Origin: VRUE01 sp963824215
GTDB taxonomy: Bacteria > Actinomycetota > Thermoleophilia > Solirubrobacterales > 70-9
DNA: 64,000 nucleotides
Assembly: GCA_963824215.1 (NCBI GenBank)
Contig: CAWGOE010000001.1
Span: 930,001 to 994,000, forward strand
Reading direction: 5' to 3'
A program made the position numbers and the translations under genes. The notes beneath the pieces are model-generated. The model did not search any database, was not told where the DNA came from, and worked only from the letters and a program-made list of their open reading frames with translations. Each line of letters starts with the position of its first letter. Position 1 is the stretch's first letter. This document shows, piece by piece, positions 41,016-48,174 of this stretch.

Positions 41016-41070
41016 GTTAACGAGGGCCGCTGTAACGACTTTTTATCCAGACGGTTACACAGCGTTCACC
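41016..41070 (+). promoter_or_regulatory. pstS upstream operator (TGTAAC-N17-GTTACA, PHO-box-like)
   Basis: TGTAAC (41031-41036), 17 bases, GTTACA (41054-41059), then GTTCACC at 41064-41070 and GTTAACG at 41016-41022. GTTACAC and GTTCACC are repeated ten bases apart and resemble actinobacterial PHO-box units (GTTCACC). The block lies 66-120 bases upstream of the pstS ATG, where an activator would bind. The identical spacing at 25703-25731 supports one regulator. Confidence 0.6.
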
Positions 41071-41135
41071 CCACTTGGGGGGAGGCGGCTTGAGACTGCC
41101 GTTGACCCCTACTCGTTTCAGGAGCGAAATATCCA

Positions 41136-41954
41136 ATGAATCGAAACCGTCCCCTGGCGGCTGCCATCGCGCTGGCCGTCGCCGCGTCGCTGGCGGTGGC
41201 CGCACCGGCCTCCGCCGCCACGATCACGATGAGCGGATCGACCTCGGTCGCGCCGCTAGCGACCAAGCTCGCCAAGGCCTTCGTCAACCAGCCTCAGTAC
41301 AAGGGCAAAGTCAAGTTCGTGATCCTGCAGGGCGGTTCCGACATCGGCATCACCGATGTCTCGCGCGGCCGGGTGACCTTGGGGATGTCCTCGCGTGACC
41401 CCAAACCGGCTGATCCGGGCGGCATCGTCTTCAACAAAGTCGCCCGCGACGCGGTCTGCGTGGTGACCAACAGCTCCAACCCGATCGCGACCCTCAGCCA
41501 GACCCAGATCCAGGACATCTTCTCCGGCCGGGTGCGCAGCTGGAGCCAGGTGCCCGGAGCTGGCGCGAGCGGCCCGATCGACCTCGTCGTCCGTACCGCC
41601 GCTTCCGGTACCCAGGACGCCTTCCAGAACATCTTCATGGGACAAACCCTGAGGGTGGCGGGGAGCGCGACGACCAAAGCCTCCAACGGCCTGCAGGCGC
41701 AGACGATCAAATCGGACCCGAACGCGATCGGCTACGCCTCCTTCAGCTTCACGGCCGGCCTGCACGTAGTCCCCTACCAGGGCGTTCCCTGCACGCTGCG
41801 CAACGCCAAGTCGGGTCAGTACGCCGGCACGCGTAACTTCTACCTCGTCAGCCGCGGGGCGGCGAAGGGCGTCGCCAAAGAGTTCATCAACTTCGCCCGC
41901 AGCAACCCGACGGCGAAGCGGCTCGTAGCCAGCGACTGGGTGCCACTCAGCTAG
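41136..41954 (+). CDS. pstS: phosphate ABC transporter substrate-binding protein PstS
   Basis: A 272-residue exported protein, signal peptide to about residue 28 (VAAPASA|ATITM). TITMSGSTSVAPLATKLAKA holds the N-terminal phosphate loop, LQGGSDIGITDVSRGRVTLG the second strand pair, and VVRTAASGTQDAFQNIF the R-x-x-x-SGT phosphate-binding loop. There is no lipobox Cys, so it is either freely secreted or held by other means. It delivers phosphate to PstCA. The ATG lies 11 bases after GGAG. First gene of pstSCAB. Confidence 0.95.
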   Translation: MNRNRPLAAAIALAVAASLAVAAPASAATITMSGSTSVAPLATKLAKAFVNQPQYKGKVKFVILQGGSDIGITDVSRGRVTLGMSSRDPKPADPGGIVFNKVARDAVCVVTNSSNPIATLSQTQIQDIFSGRVRSWSQVPGAGASGPIDLVVRTAASGTQDAFQNIFMGQTLRVAGSATTKASNGLQAQTIKSDPNAIGYASFSFTAGLHVVPYQGVPCTLRNAKSGQYAGTRNFYLVSRGAAKGVAKEFINFARSNPTAKRLVASDWVPLS

Positions 41955-42997
41955 TGCCTGCCAGGGGCATCGCAGCCCGCCTGCCGGGGCGCCACCGCCC
42001 CGGCGGGTCGGACGCCGGTCCCCGCGCCAGCGGCTTCTGGAGCGACGCCAAGGTCGAGCGGATCCTCGGCGCCGTCGCCTGCATTGTGCTGGCCCTGATC
42101 GCCGGCATGATCATCTTCGTCTTCCAGAAAGCCTGGCCGTCCTTTGCCCACAACGGTCTCGCCTGGTTCGGCTCGGGCGGCGACGTCGACCTGCAGCTCG
42201 AGGACATCTTCAACTCGCCCGCCAACCCCGCCGAGTACGTCTACACGCTGCGCGCCTGGCCGCTGCTCTGGGGGACCCTCGCGGTCACCGCGGGCGCGGT
42301 GATGATCGGTACCGTCTTCTCGCTGCTGGCGGCGATCTTCATCGTCGAGTTCGCGCCAGCGCAGGTCAACCGGGTGCTGGAGCCGGTCGTGCGCCTGCTT
42401 GCCGCGGTGCCCTCGGTCGTCTACGGGCTGATCGGCATCCTCGTCATCGTCCCCTGGGTCGGCGAGCACCTGATCAGCCTCGAGCGCAAAGAATCGGTCG
42501 CCAACGTGATCCAGCTGAACGGCGCCAGCCTCGGGGTCGGGGTGCTGATCCTGACCGTGATGATCGTGCCGATCATGATCGCGATCGTGGTCGATGCGCT
42601 ACGCGCCGTTCCGCGCAACTGGACCGAGGGCGCGGCAGCGCTGGGGGTCAACCGCTGGCGGGTGATGTGGACGATCTCCGTGCACACCGCTCGCCCGGCC
42701 GTCGTCGCCGCCGCGGTGCTCTCCACCGCGCGGGCGCTGGGCGAGGCGATCATGCTCTCGATGGTCGCCGGCTCGGCCAGCTTCGCGCCCAACCCGATCG
42801 ACGGCCTCACCTTCCTCTTCGAGCCGACCCGGCCGCTCGCATCGGCCCTGGTCGAGAACGTCGAGGGCCTCTCGGTCGTGCCCTTCGGCGAGACCCTCTT
42901 CGCCTTCGCCGCGGTGCTGCTCGTCTCCAGCATGTTCCTCTCGCTGGCCGGTTTTGCCGCCAAGCAGTCGATGCGCAAGTACGGAGTCCGCCCGTGA
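41954..42997 (+). CDS. pstC: phosphate ABC transporter permease PstC
   Basis: A 347-residue permease with six to seven transmembrane helices; GTG 41954 overlaps the last base of the pstS stop. The first helix is ILGAVACIVLALIAGMIIFV. AVPSVVYGLIGILVIVPWVG and the EAA-type loop VVDALRAVPRNWTEGAAALG followed by RWRVMWTISV are typical of PstC; the EAA loop contacts PstB. LARALGEAIMLSMVAGS-type sequence follows. Forms the membrane channel with PstA for high-affinity phosphate import. It shares a GTGA overlap with pstA. Confidence 0.95.
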   Translation: MPARGIAARLPGRHRPGGSDAGPRASGFWSDAKVERILGAVACIVLALIAGMIIFVFQKAWPSFAHNGLAWFGSGGDVDLQLEDIFNSPANPAEYVYTLRAWPLLWGTLAVTAGAVMIGTVFSLLAAIFIVEFAPAQVNRVLEPVVRLLAAVPSVVYGLIGILVIVPWVGEHLISLERKESVANVIQLNGASLGVGVLILTVMIVPIMIAIVVDALRAVPRNWTEGAAALGVNRWRVMWTISVHTARPAVVAAAVLSTARALGEAIMLSMVAGSASFAPNPIDGLTFLFEPTRPLASALVENVEGLSVVPFGETLFAFAAVLLVSSMFLSLAGFAAKQSMRKYGVRP

Positions 42998-43926
42998 CCC
43001 CTCCCCGCGACAGCGTTCGCAACTGGCCGCTGCGCGACCGGATCGGCTACTACGCCGCCTGGGGGGCGGGGATGACGCTGATCGCCGTCGCCGGCGCGAT
43101 CGTCATCTACATGGCCTATCGCGGGATTGAGTACTTCGACCTCGGCCTGCTCTTCGAAAGCCCCAACTCGACCCTCAGTCAGGCGGAGAGCGGCGGCTTC
43201 AAGGATCCGATTCTCGGCACCGCTCTCTTATTGGTGATGTCGACGCTGATTGCGGCGCCGCTGGGTGTGACGATCGCGGTCTGGCTGACCGAGTACGGCC
43301 GCCCCAAAGGGTTGGCGCGGGTGGTCGAATCGGCGGTAGAGGTGGTCGCCGGCACGCCCAGCATCGTGCTGGCAATGTTCGGGCTCGTCTTCTTCCAGCA
43401 GCAGTGGCTCGGCTTTCTGACCTTCGACGCTGAGGGCGGCGCCGTGCTCGGCCGCTCCTTCATCGCCGCCGCCGCGATGATGTCGCTGATCGCGCTGCCG
43501 CTGGTGGTGGGGGCGACGCGCGAGGCGCTCAACGCGATCCCCGGCCACGTCCGCGAGGCCTCCTACGCACTTGGCAAGACCAAGGCGGCGACGATTCGCC
43601 GCGTGTTGCTGCCGGCGGCGCGGCCAGGTATCGGCACCGGTGCCGCGCTCGGCATGGGCCGGGTCGCCGGCGACACGGCAATCGTCGTCGTCCTGCTCGG
43701 CGCAACGCTGCAGATCCTCAACGGCGCCGACGGCAGCGTCTTCGGCCTCTTCCGCGGTACCGGCAGCACGCTGACCAGCTACGTCTATTACAACTCGCCC
43801 GCGGGCGAGGGGCTGGCGCCGGAAAAAGCCTATTTCGCAGCCTTCTGCCTGATGGTCGTCGTGATCGCCCTCAACTTCGTGGTCACTCGCATAGCCCGAG
43901 GAAAGGAGCCGGCGTGGACGCGTTGA
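42994..43926 (+). CDS. pstA: phosphate ABC transporter permease PstA
   Basis: A 310-residue permease with six transmembrane helices. GTG 42994 overlaps the pstC stop (GTGA) and gives MTPPRDSVRNWPLRDRIGYY; the frame is open far upstream only because it overlaps pstC. VEVVAGTPSIVLAMFGLVFF and the EAA loop ATREALNAIPGHVREASYALG identify it, with GRVAGDTAIVVVLLGAT near the end. It pairs with PstC in the membrane. The end overlaps the pstB start by 13 bases. Confidence 0.95.
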   Translation: MTPPRDSVRNWPLRDRIGYYAAWGAGMTLIAVAGAIVIYMAYRGIEYFDLGLLFESPNSTLSQAESGGFKDPILGTALLLVMSTLIAAPLGVTIAVWLTEYGRPKGLARVVESAVEVVAGTPSIVLAMFGLVFFQQQWLGFLTFDAEGGAVLGRSFIAAAAMMSLIALPLVVGATREALNAIPGHVREASYALGKTKAATIRRVLLPAARPGIGTGAALGMGRVAGDTAIVVVLLGATLQILNGADGSVFGLFRGTGSTLTSYVYYNSPAGEGLAPEKAYFAAFCLMVVVIALNFVVTRIARGKEPAWTR

Positions 43927-44873
43927 AGCCGCCCGAGCCGCCGCGTGAGGAGCAGGACGTGATCCTGACGACGCCACCCCCGGTGCGCCGCATCGTCGTC
44001 GACAGCGAGCCAACCGTGGTGCAGGCGCCGGCCGGCAACGGTCACGCTCCGCACGCGGCTCCCGGGACGGTTGGCCTCGCCTCTCCCGTGCACCGGCCCG
44101 AGCCGAGTCTCGGCCCGAAGGTCGAACGGATGCGGACCGAAGAGGTGACGATCTCCTATGGCGACAAGATCGCTGTCAACAGCGTCACCCTGCCGGTGCG
44201 ACAGGGCGAGGTGCTGGCCCTGATCGGCCCCTCGGGCTGCGGCAAGACGACCCTGCTGCGCTCGCTCAACCGACTGGTCGAGATCACGCCGACCGCGCGC
44301 CGCGGCGGCCGGATCACGCTCGACGGCGAAGACATCGACCAGATGGAGGTGACGGCGCTGCGACGGCGGATCAGCATGGTCTTCCAGCAGCCCAACCCGT
44401 TCCCGATGAGCGTCTTCGACAACGTCGCCTACGCGCTGCGCGAGCAGGGGTCGCGGCGGCCAGGCAAGGAAGCGCTGATGAGCTACGTCGGCGACGCTCT
44501 GGCCCGGGCTGGGCTGTGGGACGAGGTCGGGGCGACGCTCGATCACCCCGCCCTGCGCCTCTCCGGCGGCCAGCAGCAGAGGCTCTGCATCGCCCGGGCG
44601 CTCGCCGCCCGCCCCGAGGTGCTGTTGCTCGACGAGCCCTGCTCGGCGCTCGACCCGCGCTCGACCCAGGTGATCGAGGACCTGATCCTGAAGCTGCGCG
44701 ACGAGGTCGCGGTCGTGATCGTCACCCACAACATGCAGCAGGCCCTGCGCATCGCCGACCACGTCGGCTTCATGTACCTGGGGGACCTCGTCGAGTACGG
44801 GCCGGCCGAGCAGGTCTTCGGCGACCCCCGCGAGGCGCGCACCCGCGAGTACGTCGGGGGTGCGTTCGGATGA
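43914..44873 (+). CDS. pstB: phosphate ABC transporter ATP-binding protein PstB with N-terminal extension
   Basis: A 319-residue ATPase. Walker A GPSGCGKTT lies near residue 104, the Q-loop is MVFQQPNPFPMSV, the signature LRLSGGQQQRLCIARAL, Walker B VLLLDEPCSALDP. PstB normally has about 250-260 residues; here about 70 extra residues rich in Pro, Ala and Glu precede the first strand (TEEVTISYGDKIAV). GTG 43914 is supported by an AAAGGAG ribosome-binding site six bases upstream, so the extension is probably translated. It powers phosphate uptake through PstCA. ATGA overlap with the lipoprotein gene. Confidence 0.95.
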   Translation: MDALKPPEPPREEQDVILTTPPPVRRIVVDSEPTVVQAPAGNGHAPHAAPGTVGLASPVHRPEPSLGPKVERMRTEEVTISYGDKIAVNSVTLPVRQGEVLALIGPSGCGKTTLLRSLNRLVEITPTARRGGRITLDGEDIDQMEVTALRRRISMVFQQPNPFPMSVFDNVAYALREQGSRRPGKEALMSYVGDALARAGLWDEVGATLDHPALRLSGGQQQRLCIARALAARPEVLLLDEPCSALDPRSTQVIEDLILKLRDEVAVVIVTHNMQQALRIADHVGFMYLGDLVEYGPAEQVFGDPREARTREYVGGAFG

Positions 44874-45619
44874 GTCCGCGAACAGCCTTGCCGCTTGCAG
44901 TTGCCCTGGCTGGGGTGGCGCTGGTCGTCACCGGCTGTGAATCGACCCAGGACAAGAGCGCCAAGATCGCCTCCGAACTGGGCCCGGTGAAGCAGGAGAA
45001 AGGGCTGAAGATCACCGAGCAGAGCAAGGACGTGAAGGTCGTCTCGACCAAGCTGTTGAGCGATCAGAACGGCAGCGCCGTCGTCGTCCGCCTGCGCAAC
45101 GAGTCGGGCGATGACCTGGTCGGCGTGCCGATCGCGATCGACGTGCTCGACGCCAAGGGCAAGAGCGTCTACACCAACGCCATCCCAGGGATCGAGTCGG
45201 CGTTGGCGGCGGTGCCATTCATACCCGCCGGTGGTGAGGCCGAGTGGGTGCACGATCAGGTCTTAGCGGCAGGCAAGCCGGCCAAGGTCGAGGTGAAGGT
45301 CGGAGTTGGCGGGGAGAAATACAGCGGCAAGCAGCCGCAGGTCACTGTCACCGAGCCGAAGCTGGAGGGCGACCCCTATTCCGGCCTCCTCGCCGGCGGC
45401 GACGTGGAGTACAAGGCGGGTGAGGATCTCGAACGGCTGCTGCTCTACGCGGTGGCGAGGAAGGGGAACGAGATCGTCGCCGCGGGCCGCGGCGCAATCG
45501 AACCGTTGAAGCCGAAACCAAAGCCCTTCCCCTACAACATCTACTTCATCGGCGACCCCAGTGGCGCTGATGTGGAGATCACCCAGTTCCCAAGCCTGCC
45601 GGGGTCTGAGCTCGAATGA
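44870..45619 (+). CDS. lipoprotein in the pst operon
   Basis: A 249-residue protein whose ATG 44870 overlaps the pstB stop. Signal peptide with a lipobox (VALVVTGCES; the Cys at about residue 23 would be lipidated). The mature domain is beta-rich: LSDQNGSAVVVRLRNESGDD, LVGVPIAIDVLDAKGKSVYT, then AEWVHDQVLAAGKPAKVEVK, that is, an FxLYD/Ig-like domain as often found in actinobacterial lipoproteins. No phosphate-binding motif. The position in the pst transcript suggests a role at the outer membrane face alongside uptake; function unknown. Confidence 0.75.
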   Translation: MSPRTALPLAVALAGVALVVTGCESTQDKSAKIASELGPVKQEKGLKITEQSKDVKVVSTKLLSDQNGSAVVVRLRNESGDDLVGVPIAIDVLDAKGKSVYTNAIPGIESALAAVPFIPAGGEAEWVHDQVLAAGKPAKVEVKVGVGGEKYSGKQPQVTVTEPKLEGDPYSGLLAGGDVEYKAGEDLERLLLYAVARKGNEIVAAGRGAIEPLKPKPKPFPYNIYFIGDPSGADVEITQFPSLPGSELE

Positions 45620-46230
45620 GCGACGAGCGGAGATGCCGGAGCTGTGGGGCGCCGCTTGCGGAGGATCAGCGCTACTGCCTCAACTGCGGTGAGCGTCAGG
45701 GCGAGCCACGGGTCGACTTCAGCCAGTACGAGGCGTCCGAGCCGCAGCCTCAGGAGGATGCGCCCTCTCCCCCGAAAGAGGAGAGGCCGGACCGGGACTA
45801 CACGCCACTGGCCGCCGTCGGTGGCATCGCCGTGCTCGGGATCATGCTGCTGCTCGGCGTTCTGATCGGCAAGGGCGACAGCGACAGCGCAGCGCCACCG
45901 CCAGCTCAGGTTGTCGTCCCGAGCGGCGAGGCCGATACCGGTGACACGGCCTCCAAGGAAGGCAGCGAAGGCAAGGCCGGCGCCAAGGAAGCAAAAGCGA
46001 AGGGTGGTGGTGGCGGCAAGGGTGCTGGCGTGGTCAAGGGGGGCAGTACCAACACCGGCAACGCTCCCGTCGCCAGCGACGACACGCTCCAACAGTTGCA
46101 GGAAGGCACCCCGGAGGAAAAAGCGGAAAACAGCGCCAACCTGCCAGACGAAATAGCCACCCCCGGGGCCCCACCGCCGGAAGACAACGAAGCCCCGGGC
46201 GGCGGCAGCAAGGGCACGGCGATCGAATGA
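45616..46230 (+). CDS. zinc-ribbon single-pass membrane protein
   Basis: A 204-residue protein overlapping the lipoprotein gene (ATGA). Residues 7-25 are a zinc ribbon (CRSCGAPLAEDQRYCLNCGE). An acidic/proline stretch leads to one transmembrane helix (about 72-92, LAAVGGIAVLGIMLLLGVLI). The rest (about 95-204) is low complexity: Gly/Lys/Ala, then acidic (QQLQEGTPEEKAENSANLPD). With the ribbon inside, the tail would be outside. Function unknown; possibly a scaffold. It is followed, again with a four-base overlap, by another zinc-ribbon gene. Confidence 0.7.
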   Translation: MSDERRCRSCGAPLAEDQRYCLNCGERQGEPRVDFSQYEASEPQPQEDAPSPPKEERPDRDYTPLAAVGGIAVLGIMLLLGVLIGKGDSDSAAPPPAQVVVPSGEADTGDTASKEGSEGKAGAKEAKAKGGGGGKGAGVVKGGSTNTGNAPVASDDTLQQLQEGTPEEKAENSANLPDEIATPGAPPPEDNEAPGGGSKGTAIE

Positions 46231-46571
46231 GCGACGACCTGCTGGCACGTCGCGAGCAGCTCTCCAAGCAGCTTGCCGAGTTGCAGTGGGACCTCGGCGG
46301 GGTCGCCTACGAGATGGCGATCCGCGACCACTTCCGGCTCGACGTGCTGAGCCGCCAGGCGGCGAAGCTGCAGCAGGTCGACGCCGAGCTGGCCGAGGTC
46401 GAGCGGATGCTGAAGCTCGGCCAGGCGGGCGCCGCCGGCGCCTGCGGTAACTGCGGCGCCCTCTATGCGCAGGGATCCGGCTTCTGCTGGCAATGCGGAA
46501 AAGAGCTGATCGAACCGGTGCAAGCCAGCACCTCGGCGCCAGCGCCGTCCACTGTGCCGCCAACGTCATGA
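46227..46571 (+). CDS. small coiled-coil zinc-ribbon protein
   Basis: A 114-residue soluble protein. Residues 1-68 form an amphipathic coiled coil (RREQLSKQLAELQWDLGGVA, LSRQAAKLQQVDAELAEVER), followed by a C4 zinc ribbon (CGNCGALYAQGSGFCWQCGK, about 73-92) and a Ser/Pro/Ala tail. It may pair with the ribbon of the preceding membrane protein. The gene overlaps both neighbours by four bases. Function unknown. Confidence 0.72.
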   Translation: MSDDLLARREQLSKQLAELQWDLGGVAYEMAIRDHFRLDVLSRQAAKLQQVDAELAEVERMLKLGQAGAAGACGNCGALYAQGSGFCWQCGKELIEPVQASTSAPAPSTVPPTS

Positions 46572-47695
46572 AGCGCCTTCTGAGTAGCCGCCCGGTCGAT
46601 CAGGCACTGCGTGGCGCTGCGCTTGTCGTCACCGATCGCCGCTGGGCGGCGCCGCTGAGCGCGGCCGCGCTCGGTTTCGGTGTCTTCGCCGGGGTAGCGA
46701 TCGGCCCGGGCACCGCCGGTTCTCTGGCGACGGGCGCCCAGCAGATCATCGAAATCCCAAGTTCTGGAGGGGACGGCGGGCAGAGCGGCGGAGGGATCGC
46801 CTCCACCGATTCGTCCTTGCCTACGTCGGGCGGGGCAGGGGGCTTCGAAGAAGCCCTTCCGTCCACCGTGCCGCTCGCCCCGGAGCCAATCGAATCGCCG
46901 CCTCCTCCAGCCACCGAACCGGCCCCGAAGGCAGCGCCGGCGGAAGAAAACGAACCAGAGGAAGAGGCCGAAGGGCAGATGTTCAAGGGAACCGTTGTGC
47001 AGGTCAGCCCCGCCGCGGGCAGTTACGCGATGGCGATCGATGGCGGCGAGCTGATTTCCATTCACGCCCGCGAGCTTCCGGATCCCGGCGCGCAGCTGAG
47101 TGGTCCATTGCGCCAGTTGGCCAACAGCACCTATGCCGAAGCCGCTGAGCTGGAGCTGGGGAGAAAAGCGGTGAAGGAAGCCACCTTCAGCGGCACCGTC
47201 ACCTTCGTCGACGCCAACCCCGCCGCTCCCGCATACACCGTCTCCGGTCGCGGCTCCTCCCTGCTGGTCCACGTCGACCCCGATCCGAGCGGCGTAGTCC
47301 CCGAGCTGCCGGCGGTCGGCTCGCTGGTGAAGGTGGCGGCGAAGATCGAGCCGCCGGCTGAGCCAAAAGGCAACCTCACTCTCCTGCAGAGCAAGCTCGC
47401 GGTCGAATCCGTCCCACCCGCCACTTACCTCGAACTCGCCGGCCTCGCCAAAGAGGTCGTGCCCGAAACGGGCCAACTCAGCTTCTCCGCCGATTGGGCG
47501 GGAGAGAGCGAATCGACCTTGTTGCTCACCGTCCCGCCAGAGATCGACAGTGCCAAGCTCAAGCTCGGCGACTCATACCTGGCGACCGTCGAAATCACGG
47601 AGGACGGATCGCTCGAGCTCAAAGGCATCGCCAGCGACGAGCGCAGCAAAGGCGCCGACGATTCCGCCAGCGCCCAGGGTGACTTGAAACGCTAG
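46568..47695 (+). CDS. membrane-anchored acidic/proline-rich protein, last gene of the pst operon
   Basis: A 375-residue protein; ATG 46568 overlaps the previous stop (ATGA), and the frame's longer upstream extension is rejected because it runs into the ribbon gene. A hydrophobic segment at about 28-50 (PLSAAALGFGVFAGVAIGPG) could anchor it. A Gly/Ser/Pro/Glu linker (60-135) is followed by two or three small beta barrels (GTVVQVSPAAGSYAMAIDGG; FSGTVTFVDANPAAPAYTVS; LSFSADWAGESESTLLLTV), similar in outline to OB-like repeats. Function unknown. A 7-bp inverted repeat CGACCGC/GCGGTCG (47698-47704, 47728-47734) just after it may terminate the operon. Confidence 0.65.
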   Translation: MKRLLSSRPVDQALRGAALVVTDRRWAAPLSAAALGFGVFAGVAIGPGTAGSLATGAQQIIEIPSSGGDGGQSGGGIASTDSSLPTSGGAGGFEEALPSTVPLAPEPIESPPPPATEPAPKAAPAEENEPEEEAEGQMFKGTVVQVSPAAGSYAMAIDGGELISIHARELPDPGAQLSGPLRQLANSTYAEAAELELGRKAVKEATFSGTVTFVDANPAAPAYTVSGRGSSLLVHVDPDPSGVVPELPAVGSLVKVAAKIEPPAEPKGNLTLLQSKLAVESVPPATYLELAGLAKEVVPETGQLSFSADWAGESESTLLLTVPPEIDSAKLKLGDSYLATVEITEDGSLELKGIASDERSKGADDSASAQGDLKR

Positions 47696-47708
47696 GACGA
47701 CCGCTGCC

Positions 47709-48164
47709 TCAGCCGCTGATCGGTGGGGCGGTCGCCTCCTCTATTCCCGCCGCGGCGAGTCGCGCGAGGACAGCGTCGAGCTTTGCCGTGTCGAGGTAGC
47801 CGTGTACCTCGACACCCTTTCCCCAGCGCAGCCTGATCCAGTGGGCGCCGTAATTCTCGTAGGCGGAGCCATCGGCGGCTCGGCCGCGGTCGGTCCACTC
47901 GATCGACACCGCCGTGTCCCAGGGCCAACCGCGGACCGCGACGTCGTGGATCTCGAACTCGATCTCCGGGATCAGGCGGTAGAGGCGTTCGAACCAGCGT
48001 TCAAACGCCTCCTTCGAGTGTCGTTCGCCGCCCAAGGCGCTCTCGCCGGCGAAAACGTGGCGGACGTCCTCGGCGAGGTCTTTGGTCGTTGACTGCCACT
48101 CGCCATCGCTCAGCGCGGCGAAGATGCCGCGGGCCTTGCGCTTGATGATTGCTCGGTAGATCAC
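47709..48164 (-). CDS. NTF2-like (SnoaL-type) small protein
   Basis: A 151-residue protein starting at GTG 48164, ten bases after the MmpL stop and preceded by a strong GGGGGAGGAA ribosome-binding site; the in-frame codons farther up overlap the transporter gene and are excluded. RHSKEAFERWFERLYRLIPE, FEIHDVAVRGWPWDTAVSIEW and GAHWIRLRWGKGVEVHGYLD follow the cone-shaped NTF2 fold of SnoaL-type proteins. Such proteins are isomerases, hydrolases or mere binding proteins. It is the third gene of the PadR-MmpL transcript. Confidence 0.78.
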   Translation of the reverse strand: MIYRAIIKRKARGIFAALSDGEWQSTTKDLAEDVRHVFAGESALGGERHSKEAFERWFERLYRLIPEIEFEIHDVAVRGWPWDTAVSIEWTDRGRAADGSAYENYGAHWIRLRWGKGVEVHGYLDTAKLDAVLARLAAAGIEEATAPPISG

Positions 48165-48174
48165 TTCCTCCCCC

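Noticed and set aside
47698..47734. Terminator for the pst operon
   Set aside because: CGACCGC/GCGGTCG is only a 7-bp stem with a 23-base loop and lies partly in the coding region of the convergent gene; mentioned with the neighbouring gene but not listed as a feature.
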